Shown here piece by piece: positions 8,113 through 16,674 of a stretch of 64,000 nucleotides of DNA. Source of the stretch: CAMEON01 sp045602325 (GTDB lineage Bacteria > Bacillota > Clostridia > Oscillospirales > CAG-272); NCBI GenBank assembly GCA_045602325.1, contig JAZSBH010000039.1, positions 25,731 through 89,730 of the forward strand, read 5' to 3'. The translations under genes were made by a program, and so were the position numbers. The stretch's first letter is position 1; every line of letters begins with the position of its first letter. Under the pieces are notes generated by a model that worked only from the letters and a program-made list of their open reading frames with translations, had not been told where the DNA came from and ran no database searches.

Positions 8113-9342
8113 TTATCTTGCCGTAATCAGCACGCCCTCATTGGACTTTACTGCCACGGCATACAGCCCGTCGCCCAAGTCCACTACGGGCTTATACCCG
8201 TTGCCACCCAGAGCGCGGATACAGCGATCGGGGGCTCGGAAGGTGATGTTGTACTCCTTGGGGGCGTTTTCATGGGGGTCATCTGCGGTACAGATCATCA
8301 AAGCAACCGATCCGTCAGACTTGCGGTTGACCATCTCACCGATGACCAGAGGCGCGCCGTTATCGGCTTTTACATCGAAGAAGATACCCGTGGACAGGGA
8401 CTCGATGGCATCCTGCTTCACAGCGGCCATGTCGGGGTGTCCCTTGAATCCCACAAAATGGGTGGACACGCGGCGGTACTTCATGTACTCGTCGGCTATG
8501 GTGCGGATCTCGGCGTTGATCTTCTTCAGCTTGTCGTACTGCGGGGTCTTGTTGCCCTCGGCGTCCAGCACCTGATTGTGCCACCATCCGGCGGTGTAGC
8601 AGGCCCAGATGATGTTCTCGGCACCGAAGGCCATGGAGGTGTAGGCCTGGAAGCGGAGGTTGTTCTCGCTCATCCACTCTTCGGGCTTGTTGGAATTGAC
8701 CTGGAGCACGATCCACATGCTCCGCCCCGTGTTTCGACAGGCATCCGCGACAACCCGCAGATTTTCGTAGTGCTTGGTGACGTTGATGGAGTAGAGGTAG
8801 AAGTCGTAGCAGAGGTAATCCACGGGGATATTCTCGCAGTATTTCTGAATATGCTCGTCGTAGGTGGCGGTACCCAGCTGGTTGACCGTTTCTTGGGCGT
8901 TGTTCTGGGAAACCGAAGCGTAATTGGGGTAGAGATTCAGGTAGGCGAACTGGCTCGGGAAGGCGCGGCCCACGTAGTCCATGACTCGACCGTAGTAGGG
9001 GAAGTCCAGCGCGGAGGGCTCGTCGCCCACGTCGATGCCCCAAATGGCGGGATGATCGGTGAAGGCGGCCGCGGCGGCCTCGTACTTCTCCAGAGGGTTG
9101 GTCTCGGCCAACTTGCCCGCGTTGTTTCCGTCACCGCCCCACCAGCCGGGGACAATGCCCGAGACGATGGCGCCCACGCCGTACTTGTGGAAGAGATCCA
9201 GAGCGGGGCGGTCGTTGTCCATGCAGACCACGAAATCAATGCCGCAGTCGGCCACTTCCTTGATATGAGCCTCGGTGCGGGCGTAGGGTCTCAGGTGGTA
9301 AACGCCGATATTCAGGCGGTTGCGGTCCATGCGTTTGTTCAT
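8113..9342 (-). CDS. Putative clan GH-A-like glycoside hydrolase (TIM barrel)
   Basis: This 409-residue cytosolic protein has no signal peptide. The N-terminal GVYHLRPYARTEAHIKEV and the repeating strand pattern suggest a TIM barrel. HPAIWGIDVGDEPS resembles the acid/base strand of GH42/GH5-like enzymes, where the Glu would be catalytic. A C-terminal beta-rich part (about 310-409) resembles an accessory domain. AAAGGAG precedes the start. It is the last gene of a five-gene minus-strand run of sugar-related enzymes. The CAZy family is not certain and activity is inferred from fold-like features only. Confidence 0.6.
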   Translation of the reverse strand: MNKRMDRNRLNIGVYHLRPYARTEAHIKEVADCGIDFVVCMDNDRPALDLFHKYGVGAIVSGIVPGWWGGDGNNAGKLAETNPLEKYEAAAAAFTDHPAIWGIDVGDEPSALDFPYYGRVMDYVGRAFPSQFAYLNLYPNYASVSQNNAQETVNQLGTATYDEHIQKYCENIPVDYLCYDFYLYSINVTKHYENLRVVADACRNTGRSMWIVLQVNSNKPEEWMSENNLRFQAYTSMAFGAENIIWACYTAGWWHNQVLDAEGNKTPQYDKLKKINAEIRTIADEYMKYRRVSTHFVGFKGHPDMAAVKQDAIESLSTGIFFDVKADNGAPLVIGEMVNRKSDGSVALMICTADDPHENAPKEYNITFRAPDRCIRALGGNGYKPVVDLGDGLYAVAVKSNEGVLITAR

Positions 9343-9362
9343 GGTGATTCTCCTTTCGGTGT

Positions 9363-9812
9363 TTAGTCTGTACTGTAATCGAAGGTGATCAAGCTGATTC
9401 CTTCTTTTTTCATCAAGACTTTGAATTGATCCTTCTTTTTTCTTTGTGCCTTAACAAAGCAGTGCATACGGTATTTGGTTGCTGGGGTCTTGACAGTCAT
9501 ATCAAAAGACCCGTTTCCGTCGTTCATTGTGATTTGGATGATGTCGGTCAGCGGGATCTCGACCGATGTTTTCTTATGTAGAATCAGTTTTCCATCCGTT
9601 ACCTCGATGGCAATGCCGTCCTTTCGGATCGTGATGATAAACATGACCGTCATAACGGCGGCAAATCCGATGGCCATCACGATTCTGCCCCCCAAAAAAC
9701 TATCCGGCCAATAGATCACCGACAGAATGAGCGCGACCGGGATGATAACGGTCATGACCAGGAACATCCAAGCGGAATGCTTGGTGTAATGGGCTTCGAA
9801 TTGCTTTTGCAT
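9363..9812 (-). CDS. Small two-helix membrane protein with a PH-like C-terminal domain
   Basis: This 149-residue protein has two membrane helices (about residues 14-55: WMFLVMTVIIPVALILSVIY, then IVMAIGFAAVMTVMFIITI). A soluble beta-rich tail follows (IAIEVTDGKLILHKK onwards), resembling bacterial PH-like domains of membrane proteins. The start at 9812 follows GAGGAG and lies 2 bp after the stop of the upstream glycosidase, so the two are translationally coupled. Its presence inside a carbohydrate gene run is unexplained. Function unknown. Confidence 0.7.
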   Translation of the reverse strand: MQKQFEAHYTKHSAWMFLVMTVIIPVALILSVIYWPDSFLGGRIVMAIGFAAVMTVMFIITIRKDGIAIEVTDGKLILHKKTSVEIPLTDIIQITMNDGNGSFDMTVKTPATKYRMHCFVKAQRKKKDQFKVLMKKEGISLITFDYSTD

Positions 9813-9814
9813 GA

Positions 9815-11110
9815 TCACTCCTCGGAAGTCGTCAGACGGTAGGAAACCTCCTGCTCCTGCCCGCACTTGACGGTGACGTGGAGATACTTATCCCCTACGC
9901 GCAGATTGCCGATGGAGACGGTCTCCCCATCCAGCTCGCGGGGCATACAGGGGGTGACGGTCACCGTATCGGTCACCGCGTCGTAGCGGATGCCGAACAG
10001 CACCTCCGCAATGAGGTGGATGTACTCCGATGCCGACCAGCCGTAGCGAAGCACGCCGTGACCCTCTCCCGTGGAGGGGCTGATGAACTCGGCGTAGTTG
10101 CCGTTGAAGGTGCGGACGGTCTGGAGGGCGATGTGGGAAGCCTCCTCGCGGAGCCCCGCCTCCAGCAGTCCCGTGGCGATGATGCGGTTGCGGAAGGTCC
10201 AGATGTTGCCGCTCCAGCTGGGGTAGCCTTGGTACACGCCCACCGTCTCTACGTAGCGATCGCAGGTCTTGGCCATGGTGGTGATGCCCCATTGACTGTC
10301 ATAGCCGAAGAGGGAATCATCCTTCAAAAGCTTCAGAAGCCCCTCGCGGCGGTCAAGGGGGATGATCCCCCGCTTGAACACGTCGAACATGGAGTTGTAG
10401 ACCTGCTCGGTGAGCAGACGCTCCTCCTCCACCAGCCAGGCGTAGTAGCCTCCGTCGGCGGGGTCATAAAGCCAGCGGTTGATGGCATCCCGCACCTCGG
10501 CAAAGAGGGAACGGTAGCGGTCAGCGGCGGCGGTGTCCCCCAGACGGGTGGCCATTTCCGCCAGTACGTCGGCACCCACGGCCACCTGCACGTTGAGGTC
10601 GGGCTGGGCCACCGTGAGCTGCTCATGGATATCCGAGGGGTCTGCCTCCTCGAAGATGCCGCAGACAAGACCTGTCTTGGGGTCTCGCTTGAGGGGGGAC
10701 AGCCACCAATCCATGTACCTCGCCAGCATATGGTAGATGCGGCGGACGTAGTTCTCGTCGGTGGTCTCGCGGCAGATGTAGGCGGCCACCTCAAAGATCA
10801 CGGGGATGGCGCTCAGCTCGATATCGTAATCCAGAACACGGTCGAAGCCGTAGAGGGGAATGCGGCCGTTTTCCTTCTGCACGAAGGTGAAATTATCCAG
10901 GGCGATGCGGCAGTAGTCGGGATCCAGCCAGCGATAGCCCAGAAGGGTCAGAGCGGTGTCCCGCTCCCACCAGCAGTTGCCGTACTGCCCGCCCGGCCCC
11001 ATGAAGGGGTAGGGGAAGCCCAGGGCGGGGGTGGACTTGCATTCCTCCAGGACGGCAAAGGCATCCGTGAATTGCTCTTGAGTGATGCCGGGAAAAGAGA
11101 GCTTCAGCAT
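9815..11110 (-). CDS. Six-hairpin (alpha/alpha)6 glycosidase, GH63/GH37-like
   Basis: This 431-residue cytosolic protein begins a barrel with GQYGNCWWERDTALTLLGYR, a motif typical of GH63/GH37/GH78-type six-hairpin enzymes. It continues with paired helices, WGITTMAKTCDRYVETV, QGYPSWSGNIWTFRNRI and FISPSTGEGHGVLRYGWSAS, and closes with a beta-rich tail. Acidic residues in these loops would be catalytic by analogy. AAGGAG precedes the start. It lies between a ThuA-like gene and the small membrane protein. The substrate is unknown; intracellular hydrolysis of an imported oligosaccharide is the simplest reading. Confidence 0.72.
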   Translation of the reverse strand: MLKLSFPGITQEQFTDAFAVLEECKSTPALGFPYPFMGPGGQYGNCWWERDTALTLLGYRWLDPDYCRIALDNFTFVQKENGRIPLYGFDRVLDYDIELSAIPVIFEVAAYICRETTDENYVRRIYHMLARYMDWWLSPLKRDPKTGLVCGIFEEADPSDIHEQLTVAQPDLNVQVAVGADVLAEMATRLGDTAAADRYRSLFAEVRDAINRWLYDPADGGYYAWLVEEERLLTEQVYNSMFDVFKRGIIPLDRREGLLKLLKDDSLFGYDSQWGITTMAKTCDRYVETVGVYQGYPSWSGNIWTFRNRIIATGLLEAGLREEASHIALQTVRTFNGNYAEFISPSTGEGHGVLRYGWSASEYIHLIAEVLFGIRYDAVTDTVTVTPCMPRELDGETVSIGNLRVGDKYLHVTVKCGQEQEVSYRLTTSEE

Positions 11111-11173
11111 GATTGTGTCTCCTTATCATGAAATAAAGCGGCCTGCCAGATGACAAGCCGCCGGGGATGAAAA

Positions 11174-11923
11174 TTACTGATCAAACTTGTCCGACAGCTT
11201 GTACTGGATGCAGGGACAGCCGTTCTCAATGGGGTACACGATCTCGTTGGGCGCCGCCCACTTCACCGCGTTACAGATGATGCGTTGCACGTAGGTGTTG
11301 TAGAAGGAACGGCAGAACTCGTGGCCGGGCTGGAAGTAGAAGACCTTGCCCGCGCCGCGGTAGTAGCAGAGACCCGAACGGAAGATGAAGCCGTCCTCGT
11401 ACCAGCCGCCGAAGACCAACTCGTCGGGCTGGGGCACGTAGAAGGGTTCGCAGTAGAGCTCCTCAAAGAGGGAGAAATGATCGGGAATGCCGGCGGCGAT
11501 GGGGTGGGCGGGGAGCAGATTCCAGATGATCTCGTTCTGGTCGCGACCCCAGGACAGGTTGCCGTTGGTGCCCACTACCTGCTTGAATACCTTGGAGTGG
11601 TGACCCGAGTGCAAGACGATCAGGCCCATCTTGCCCATGTAAACACGTTGGCGGATTCGCTCCACCAAGCCGTCATCCACCTCATGGTGAGCCATGTGAC
11701 CCCACCAGAGCAGGACGTCGGTCTCGTTCAGTACCTCATCGGGAAGTCCCTGATCGGGATCGTCCAGAGCGGCGAGACGAACGTTCAGGGTGGCATCGTC
11801 GGCTTCCAGGAAGGACATGATCAGGCCGTGGATACCGTTGGGATAGATAGCCTTGCAGGCTTCCTCCATCCGCTCGTGGCGGAACTCGTTCCAAACAACA
11901 ACGTTGAGTTTCTTTTCGGACAT
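11174..11923 (-). CDS. ThuA-like protein (class I glutamine-amidotransferase-like fold)
   Basis: This 249-residue protein matches the ThuA family, found beside sugar and trehalose catabolic genes: VVVWNEFRHE at the start, VLLWWGHMAHHEV, GLIVLHSGHHSKVFK and KVFYFQPGHEFCRSF. These are the conserved strands and histidines of the family. The start at 11923 follows AAAGGAG. The biochemical activity of ThuA proteins is poorly known; a role in sugar conversion (keto-sugar metabolism) is inferred from family context and from the flanking glycosidase and MBL hydrolase. Confidence 0.85.
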   Translation of the reverse strand: MSEKKLNVVVWNEFRHERMEEACKAIYPNGIHGLIMSFLEADDATLNVRLAALDDPDQGLPDEVLNETDVLLWWGHMAHHEVDDGLVERIRQRVYMGKMGLIVLHSGHHSKVFKQVVGTNGNLSWGRDQNEIIWNLLPAHPIAAGIPDHFSLFEELYCEPFYVPQPDELVFGGWYEDGFIFRSGLCYYRGAGKVFYFQPGHEFCRSFYNTYVQRIICNAVKWAAPNEIVYPIENGCPCIQYKLSDKFDQ

Positions 11924-11977
11924 GGTAATATCTCCTTTATGTAAATTCAAAAAATGGGAACAGGTAAGAACGTGGGA

Positions 11978-12766
11978 TCAGACCTCAAAGGTAAACCCGT
12001 CGTAAGCGGGCGTCACACCCTTGGGCTTCAAAAACTCCACCAGACTCTCGTGGTCGGTGTGAAGTGTCCTTGCCAGATGGGACACGTAGTATTTTACATC
12101 GGGGGCAAAGAGGTTATATTTGCGGAACATGGTCAGCATAATATCCAGCATTTCAGGGGTGTTGTGCTCAAAGATGCGCCAGTCGTAGGTGGCTGTTTCG
12201 CCACAGGTCAACTCCAGCACCATGGCGTTGACTGGTTTTTCGCGGATGATGTTCCAGGAGGTCGTGGGGATCCAGGAGGAGTCACAGCCGTAGTAGAGGA
12301 TGCGGCCTTCCTGCTCCACCAAATAGAGGCGTGGGGTCTCGTCGGGAAACTCGGTGGCGTGGTTGGCGCGCAGAGGGGTGACCTTGTAGCCGCCGATGAG
12401 ATAGTCGCGGTTGATATAGGTTTCTACAAACTTGATATTCTCGGCCATCTTTTCCCCCACCAGCAGGGTCAGCTTGTTCATGCACATCTTGTCCGCCCAA
12501 AGCGTACAGCCATAGCGGGAGCAGAGATCCACCACGACCCAGGGGTCGAAATGATCGCCGTGGGAATGGGTGACAATAATGTTTTTTAGGTTGTTAAACA
12601 TTTTCGGCGTACCGTTCTTTTCGGCGAAATGGAAAATGTGAGCGTTGGGATCCACCAGCAGATCGTCGTTTATGAGGATGCTGGAATTGCGGCGGAAAAA
12701 CTCTCCGTCGCGGTATGCGCGGATGTCCCAGTCGGCCGCGCCGGTGCCGAGAAAGGTTACTTTCAT
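11978..12766 (-). CDS. MBL-fold metal-dependent hydrolase
   Basis: This 262-residue cytosolic protein has the metallo-beta-lactamase fold: KVTFLGTGAADWD at the start, the metal motif THSHGDHFD, and later AMVLELTCGE and KYYVSHLARTLH as further ligand strands. The start at 12766 follows GGGAGGAG. It is the first gene of the five-gene run, so it may be expressed with the ThuA-like protein. A phosphodiesterase or lactonase type of reaction is possible; the substrate is not evident. Confidence 0.83.
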   Translation of the reverse strand: MKVTFLGTGAADWDIRAYRDGEFFRRNSSILINDDLLVDPNAHIFHFAEKNGTPKMFNNLKNIIVTHSHGDHFDPWVVVDLCSRYGCTLWADKMCMNKLTLLVGEKMAENIKFVETYINRDYLIGGYKVTPLRANHATEFPDETPRLYLVEQEGRILYYGCDSSWIPTTSWNIIREKPVNAMVLELTCGETATYDWRIFEHNTPEMLDIMLTMFRKYNLFAPDVKYYVSHLARTLHTDHESLVEFLKPKGVTPAYDGFTFEV

Positions 12767-12850
12767 GGAAGACTCCTCCCTGTGTTTTCGGTTATCTATA
12801 TCATACACAATTTTCAAGCAAATTGCAAGGGGTTTGGGGAAATTTGTGCA

Positions 12851-12883
12851 AAAAATATCCCCCTCCGCGAGAAACGGAGGGGG
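12851..12883 (-). terminator. Intrinsic terminator after the anti-sigma gene
   Basis: CCCCCTCCG (12859-12867) and CGGAGGGGG (12875-12883) form a perfect 9-bp stem with a 7-nt loop. On the minus strand it is followed by ATATTTTTT. It ends the sigma/anti-sigma operon. Confidence 0.92.
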
Positions 12884-12889
12884 ACAGTA

Positions 12890-13678
12890 TCACGGAATAT
12901 CTGTGGTAGGCAGGGCGGTTCCGGTTTCTAGTTCAGGAAGCATCGGTGTATTGTCCTCGGTGAAGAGCAGAAACTCAAAAAATTCGGTCACCGTGCTGAA
13001 ATCCTCGGGCTCATCTAAGAGCCGGGGATTGAAAAAACGCACCGACAGGCAGTATCCGTCATAGTTGATATACCATATCTTCGACTGATCCCCATGAGCA
13101 TGGAATGCCTTTCCTCCACGGTCGGTCAGTCCGAATTGATCCAGCACACCCGCGTAGGAGCCTTTACTTTTGGACAGAGTAACGATGATGCCCACGTCGT
13201 ACAGCGAGGGAGGAACACTCGGCAAGTCGGACCCCGTGTCCGCAGGCATGAAATAGTAGAAGTAATTGTACTCATTTTCTGTCGCGCGAATAAAGGTGAA
13301 TTCAGCGGTCTTGCACACAGGCACTACCAGAAAATCCATCCCCTGCTCGGCGTGTGTTGCTTGCCAATGTGCTACGAATTCTTCCAGATCATCGGTATTA
13401 CAAAGGGGAACCTTTTCCGAGGAAACACCCGGGTCTTCCCGGTGCAGGATAGCGAACATTCCTACAGCCAATCCGCAGAGCAGCAGTACTGCCGCCGCCG
13501 CGATCAGTGCACGCCGTAGGATAAGTCCCTTCTTTGGTGGCTTGACTTGCTTGGGGGTAAGCTCCATCAAATAGTCGGTGGGAATGGGCGTCATAGGCTC
13601 CGCCGCTTCGGCAATCAAAGCCTCGTCCAACTCTCCAATAGCTTGGAATAATACGGTTTCGTTCATGGGTGTACTCAT
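12890..13678 (-). CDS. Putative membrane anti-sigma factor
   Basis: This 262-residue protein has a cytosolic N-terminus (about 1-55), a single membrane helix ALIAAAAVLLLCGLAVGMF and a roughly 180-residue extracytoplasmic domain of unknown family. The start at 13678 makes an ATGA overlap with the sigma factor stop and is preceded by AAGGAGG. Size, topology and position directly after an ECF sigma gene are what identify it as the likely regulator. No zinc-binding anti-sigma motif is visible, so the assignment is by context. Confidence 0.7.
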   Translation of the reverse strand: MSTPMNETVLFQAIGELDEALIAEAAEPMTPIPTDYLMELTPKQVKPPKKGLILRRALIAAAAVLLLCGLAVGMFAILHREDPGVSSEKVPLCNTDDLEEFVAHWQATHAEQGMDFLVVPVCKTAEFTFIRATENEYNYFYYFMPADTGSDLPSVPPSLYDVGIIVTLSKSKGSYAGVLDQFGLTDRGGKAFHAHGDQSKIWYINYDGYCLSVRFFNPRLLDEPEDFSTVTEFFEFLLFTEDNTPMLPELETGTALPTTDIP

Positions 13679-14232
13679 AATCCGATTCCCTCCTTTTCCA
13701 GGCATACCCGCAGCTTTTCCCGCAATCGGTACAGCCGTGCCGTGATGGCTGACTCGGAAAGTCCCGTCTCTTTGGCCAGTTGCGCGATGGGGACAGCGTA
13801 GAAATACCGCCGCAGAAATAGCCGCCGAGCCTCGGACTCTTGGGCTTTGAGAAACCGTCCCAACACCTCTCGGATGTGCGTGCTGTCATCCATCTTTGCG
13901 AAATCGCATGTGTCGGGCAGACATTCGCTCAGCTCCTGCGTCAGCTCCACTGTGATCCCCGTTCTCTTTTGCGCGTGCCGTTTTTCACAGACCGACAGCG
14001 CGTTGTGACGAATGATCTTGGCAAGAAAAGCGAACAAGTGGACAGGCCTTGCCGGGGGAATGGACTGCCATGCCTCCAGATAGGTGTCGTTGACACATTC
14101 CTCTGCATCCTGCTCGTTTTCGGTTATGGAGCGGGCAATGACCGAGAGACGGGAACCGTATTTGCTCGCCGTCTCCCGCAGGGCTGTCTCGTCGCGTTGA
14201 AAGAAGAGCTCGATGATGCGTGTATCTTCCAC
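13675..14232 (-). CDS. ECF-type RNA polymerase sigma factor
   Basis: This 185-residue sigma-70-family protein contains region 2 (ENEQDAEECVNDTYLEAWQ, then FAFLAKIIRHNALS for the -10 contact) and region 4 (ARRLFLRRYFYAVPIAQLAK and ETGLSESAITARLYRLREKL as the -35 helix-turn-helix). The start is GTG at 14232, preceded by GAGAGGAGA. It is coupled by a 4-bp overlap to the membrane partner downstream. The signal it answers to and its promoter sequence are not evident here. Confidence 0.9.
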   Translation of the reverse strand: MEDTRIIELFFQRDETALRETASKYGSRLSVIARSITENEQDAEECVNDTYLEAWQSIPPARPVHLFAFLAKIIRHNALSVCEKRHAQKRTGITVELTQELSECLPDTCDFAKMDDSTHIREVLGRFLKAQESEARRLFLRRYFYAVPIAQLAKETGLSESAITARLYRLREKLRVCLEKEGIGL

Positions 14233-14340
14233 GGGAATATCTCCTCTCGGTGAATATTTGGACGTATTTGAAAAGTACCTTCACCATATAAGGCGGATTA
14301 TTTTCGTGAATCTTGCGAATGAGAGAAACTTTTTTACGGA

Positions 14341-15123
14341 CTATTTTTGATTCGCTGTATCTTCTCCGTAGAATTGTTCATAAAAGCTTTTATCCACCAT
14401 TCCCGTTACGGGAGACGCCCGAAGCATGCCCTTTTGATGACGCATGATGGGTGCATAACTGTTCTCGGTGACGATGATATGCTCCAAAAACAACATGCCA
14501 ATGGTTTCCATTGCGTTTTCTACCATGCGGGTAACCTCAATATCTGCGCTTGAAGGGATGGCAAGTCCCATGGGGTGATTGTGTGCGAGCACAGCACAGG
14601 AGGCATGCTTGCGCAGACAAAGCTCGGCCACCTTGCGAACGGTGACCTTGGAACAGTTGACGGCTCCGTCATCCAAATGACAGCAGTCGATGAGTCGCAT
14701 GCTGTTGTCAAAAAGCAGGAGATACACCCGCTCAAAGGTGATACCCGTGTACTTGGCGTGCAGGAATTCGCCGATTTTGGCCAATGTATCCATGGATTCG
14801 CCGGGTTCACACTTATTCAGGGCATAACGGCGAAAAGCAGAGGGCAGCATGGTCAGAAACTGTGCTGCACCGGGACCGATTCCGTCCACCTCGCACAGTT
14901 CCTCGGGGAGCGCATCAAAAGCTCCAGCGACCGATCCGAAGCGCTCGATGAGATGGTGTGCCGTGGCATTCACGTCCACACGTGGAATGGCATAGGTCAA
15001 AAGGAGCTCCAATATTTCGTGATCCGCAAAATCATCCAGGCCGGAGCGAGAAAATCGTTCGCGAAGTCGCTCTCTGTGGCCGGCGTGAATATTCTTATTG
15101 CTTGGGTTTGCTTGCTCAGACAT
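14341..15123 (-). CDS. radC: RadC family protein (JAB1/MPN domain)
   Basis: This 260-residue protein has an N-terminal helix-hairpin-helix-like part (HRERLRERFSRSGLDDFADH, later EVDGIGPGAAQFL) and a C-terminal MPN domain with the zinc motif AHNHPMGLAIPSSADIEVT, in which the HxH, Ser and Asp ligands are intact. The start at 15123 follows GGAGG. Family members are widespread; a DNA repair role was withdrawn for E. coli RadC and the true function is uncertain. It lies 60 bp after the glycyl-tRNA synthetase gene and may share its transcript. Confidence 0.93.
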   Translation of the reverse strand: MSEQANPSNKNIHAGHRERLRERFSRSGLDDFADHEILELLLTYAIPRVDVNATAHHLIERFGSVAGAFDALPEELCEVDGIGPGAAQFLTMLPSAFRRYALNKCEPGESMDTLAKIGEFLHAKYTGITFERVYLLLFDNSMRLIDCCHLDDGAVNCSKVTVRKVAELCLRKHASCAVLAHNHPMGLAIPSSADIEVTRMVENAMETIGMLFLEHIIVTENSYAPIMRHQKGMLRASPVTGMVDKSFYEQFYGEDTANQK

Positions 15124-15182
15124 AATAACCTCCAAAAAAGAAATGCGGACGCTATAACACGCCCGCATTCCCATGTATTTGA

Positions 15183-16580
15183 TTAGAATGCGATGACCTT
15201 TTCAATATAAGCCTTCAGTTCGGAGATGGGCAGTCTCACCTGCTCCATGGTGTCACGGTCGCGAACAGTCACGCAACCGTCGGTCTCGGACTCAAAGTCG
15301 TAAGTGATACAGAGGGGAGTACCGATCTCGTCCTGACGGCGGTAACGCTTACCGATAGAACCGGTCTCGTCGAACTCCATGTTGAAGTACTTGGCCAGCT
15401 CGTCGTAAACCTGGCCTGCCTTCTCGGAGAGCTTCTTGGAGAGGGGAAGCACGGCGGCCTTGACGGGAGCCAGAGCGGGATGTAGGTGGAGCACCACGCG
15501 GACATCGTTCTTGGCGGGATCCACGATCTCCTCGTCGTAAGCGTCGCAGAGGAAGGCCAGAGCTACGCGGTCAGCACCCAGAGAGGGCTCGATGACATAG
15601 GGGATGTACTTTTCGTTGGTCTCGGGATCAAAGAACTCCATGGACTCGCCCGATACGGTCTGGTGCTGGGTCAGGTCGTAGTCGGTACGGTCAGCGATAC
15701 CCCAGAGCTCGCCCCAGCCGAAGGGGAACAGGAACTCGATATCGGTGGTACCCTTGGAGTAGAAGCAAAGCTCCTCGGGGCTGTGGTCGCGCAGACGGAG
15801 GTTCTCCTTACGCATACCCAGGTTGTACAGCCACTCCTCGCAGAAGCCTCTCCAGTACTGGAACCACTCCAGGTCGGTGCCGGGCTTGCAGAAGAACTCC
15901 AGCTCCATCTGCTCGAACTCACGGGTACGGAACACGAAGTTACCGGGGGTGATCTCGTTACGGAAGGACTTACCGATCTGACCCACGCCGAAGGGCATCT
16001 TGCGGCGGGTGGAGCGGGCGACGTTCTTGAACTGGACGAAGATACCCTGCGCGGTCTCGGGACGCAGATACACGGTGTTGGAGGAATCCTCGGTAACACC
16101 GATGAAGGTCTTGAACATCAGGTTGAACTTACGGATGGAGGTGAAGTCACCGCTGCCGCAGGAGGGGCAAACAATGTGCTTTTCCTTGATGTAGTTCATC
16201 ATCTCGTCGTCGGTCCAGCCGGCGGGATTGTCCTCCAGACCGTTGACAAAGGCGTAGTCCTCGATGAGCTTGTCGGCTCTGTGGCGAGTACGGCAGACCT
16301 TGCAATCCATGAGGGGGTCAGAGAAGCCGCCCAGGTGGCCCGAGGCGACCCAAGTCTGGGGATTCATGATGATAGCAGAGTCCAGACCCACGTTGTAGCG
16401 ACACTCCTGGACGAACTTCTTCCACCAAGCGCGCTTGACGTTATTCTTGAACTCAACGCCCAGGGGGCCGTAGTCCCAGGAGTTGGCGAGACCGCCGTAG
16501 ATTTCGGAGCCGGGGAAGATGAAGCCGCGGTTCTTACAGAGTGCGACGATCTTGTCCATTGTCTTTGCAGAATTATCCAT
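15183..16580 (-). CDS. glyQS: Glycyl-tRNA synthetase, homodimeric type
   Basis: This 465-residue class II synthetase charges tRNA-Gly. Motifs include GFIFPGSEIYGGLANSWDYG near the start, the motif 2 area TPGNFVFRTREFEQMELEFF, and motif 3 with IEPSLGADRVALAFL. The C-terminal anticodon-binding domain begins near DVRVVLHLHPALAPVKAAVL. Length and motifs fit the alpha2 (eukaryote-like) type, not the alpha2beta2 GlyQ/GlyS type. The start at 16580 follows AGAGAGG. A consensus promoter lies 50 bp upstream; the leader is too short for a T-box. Confidence 0.97.
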   Translation of the reverse strand: MDNSAKTMDKIVALCKNRGFIFPGSEIYGGLANSWDYGPLGVEFKNNVKRAWWKKFVQECRYNVGLDSAIIMNPQTWVASGHLGGFSDPLMDCKVCRTRHRADKLIEDYAFVNGLEDNPAGWTDDEMMNYIKEKHIVCPSCGSGDFTSIRKFNLMFKTFIGVTEDSSNTVYLRPETAQGIFVQFKNVARSTRRKMPFGVGQIGKSFRNEITPGNFVFRTREFEQMELEFFCKPGTDLEWFQYWRGFCEEWLYNLGMRKENLRLRDHSPEELCFYSKGTTDIEFLFPFGWGELWGIADRTDYDLTQHQTVSGESMEFFDPETNEKYIPYVIEPSLGADRVALAFLCDAYDEEIVDPAKNDVRVVLHLHPALAPVKAAVLPLSKKLSEKAGQVYDELAKYFNMEFDETGSIGKRYRRQDEIGTPLCITYDFESETDGCVTVRDRDTMEQVRLPISELKAYIEKVIAF

Positions 16581-16630
16581 GATTCTATATACCTCTCTTA
16601 CAGTATTCAATGAAATAAAAATCAATTGTT

Positions 16631-16659
16631 ATTGTACCACATGGGTGGAAATTTGTCAA
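16631..16659 (-). promoter_or_regulatory. Consensus promoter for glyQS
   Basis: Minus strand: TTGACA, 17-nt spacer, TACAAT with an extended TGG, 50 bp before the start codon at 16580. It overlaps nothing else and follows the GH43 gene end at 16675. Confidence 0.9.
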
Positions 16660-16674
16660 GGGAAAAACTGGAAA

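Noticed and set aside
11138..11161. GCGGC/GCCGC inverted repeat between the ThuA-like and six-hairpin genes as a full terminator
   Set aside because: The loop is long and the T-run weak (TTTATTT); it lies inside a probable operon, so at most it attenuates.
14233..14340. Auto-regulated ECF promoter upstream of the sigma factor
   Set aside because: No convincing ECF -35/-10 pair could be read; a mapped start or comparison with target genes would be needed.
16581..16674. T-box riboswitch ahead of glyQS
   Set aside because: Only about 40 nt lie between the predicted transcription start and the start codon, too short for a T-box, and no terminator hairpin is present.
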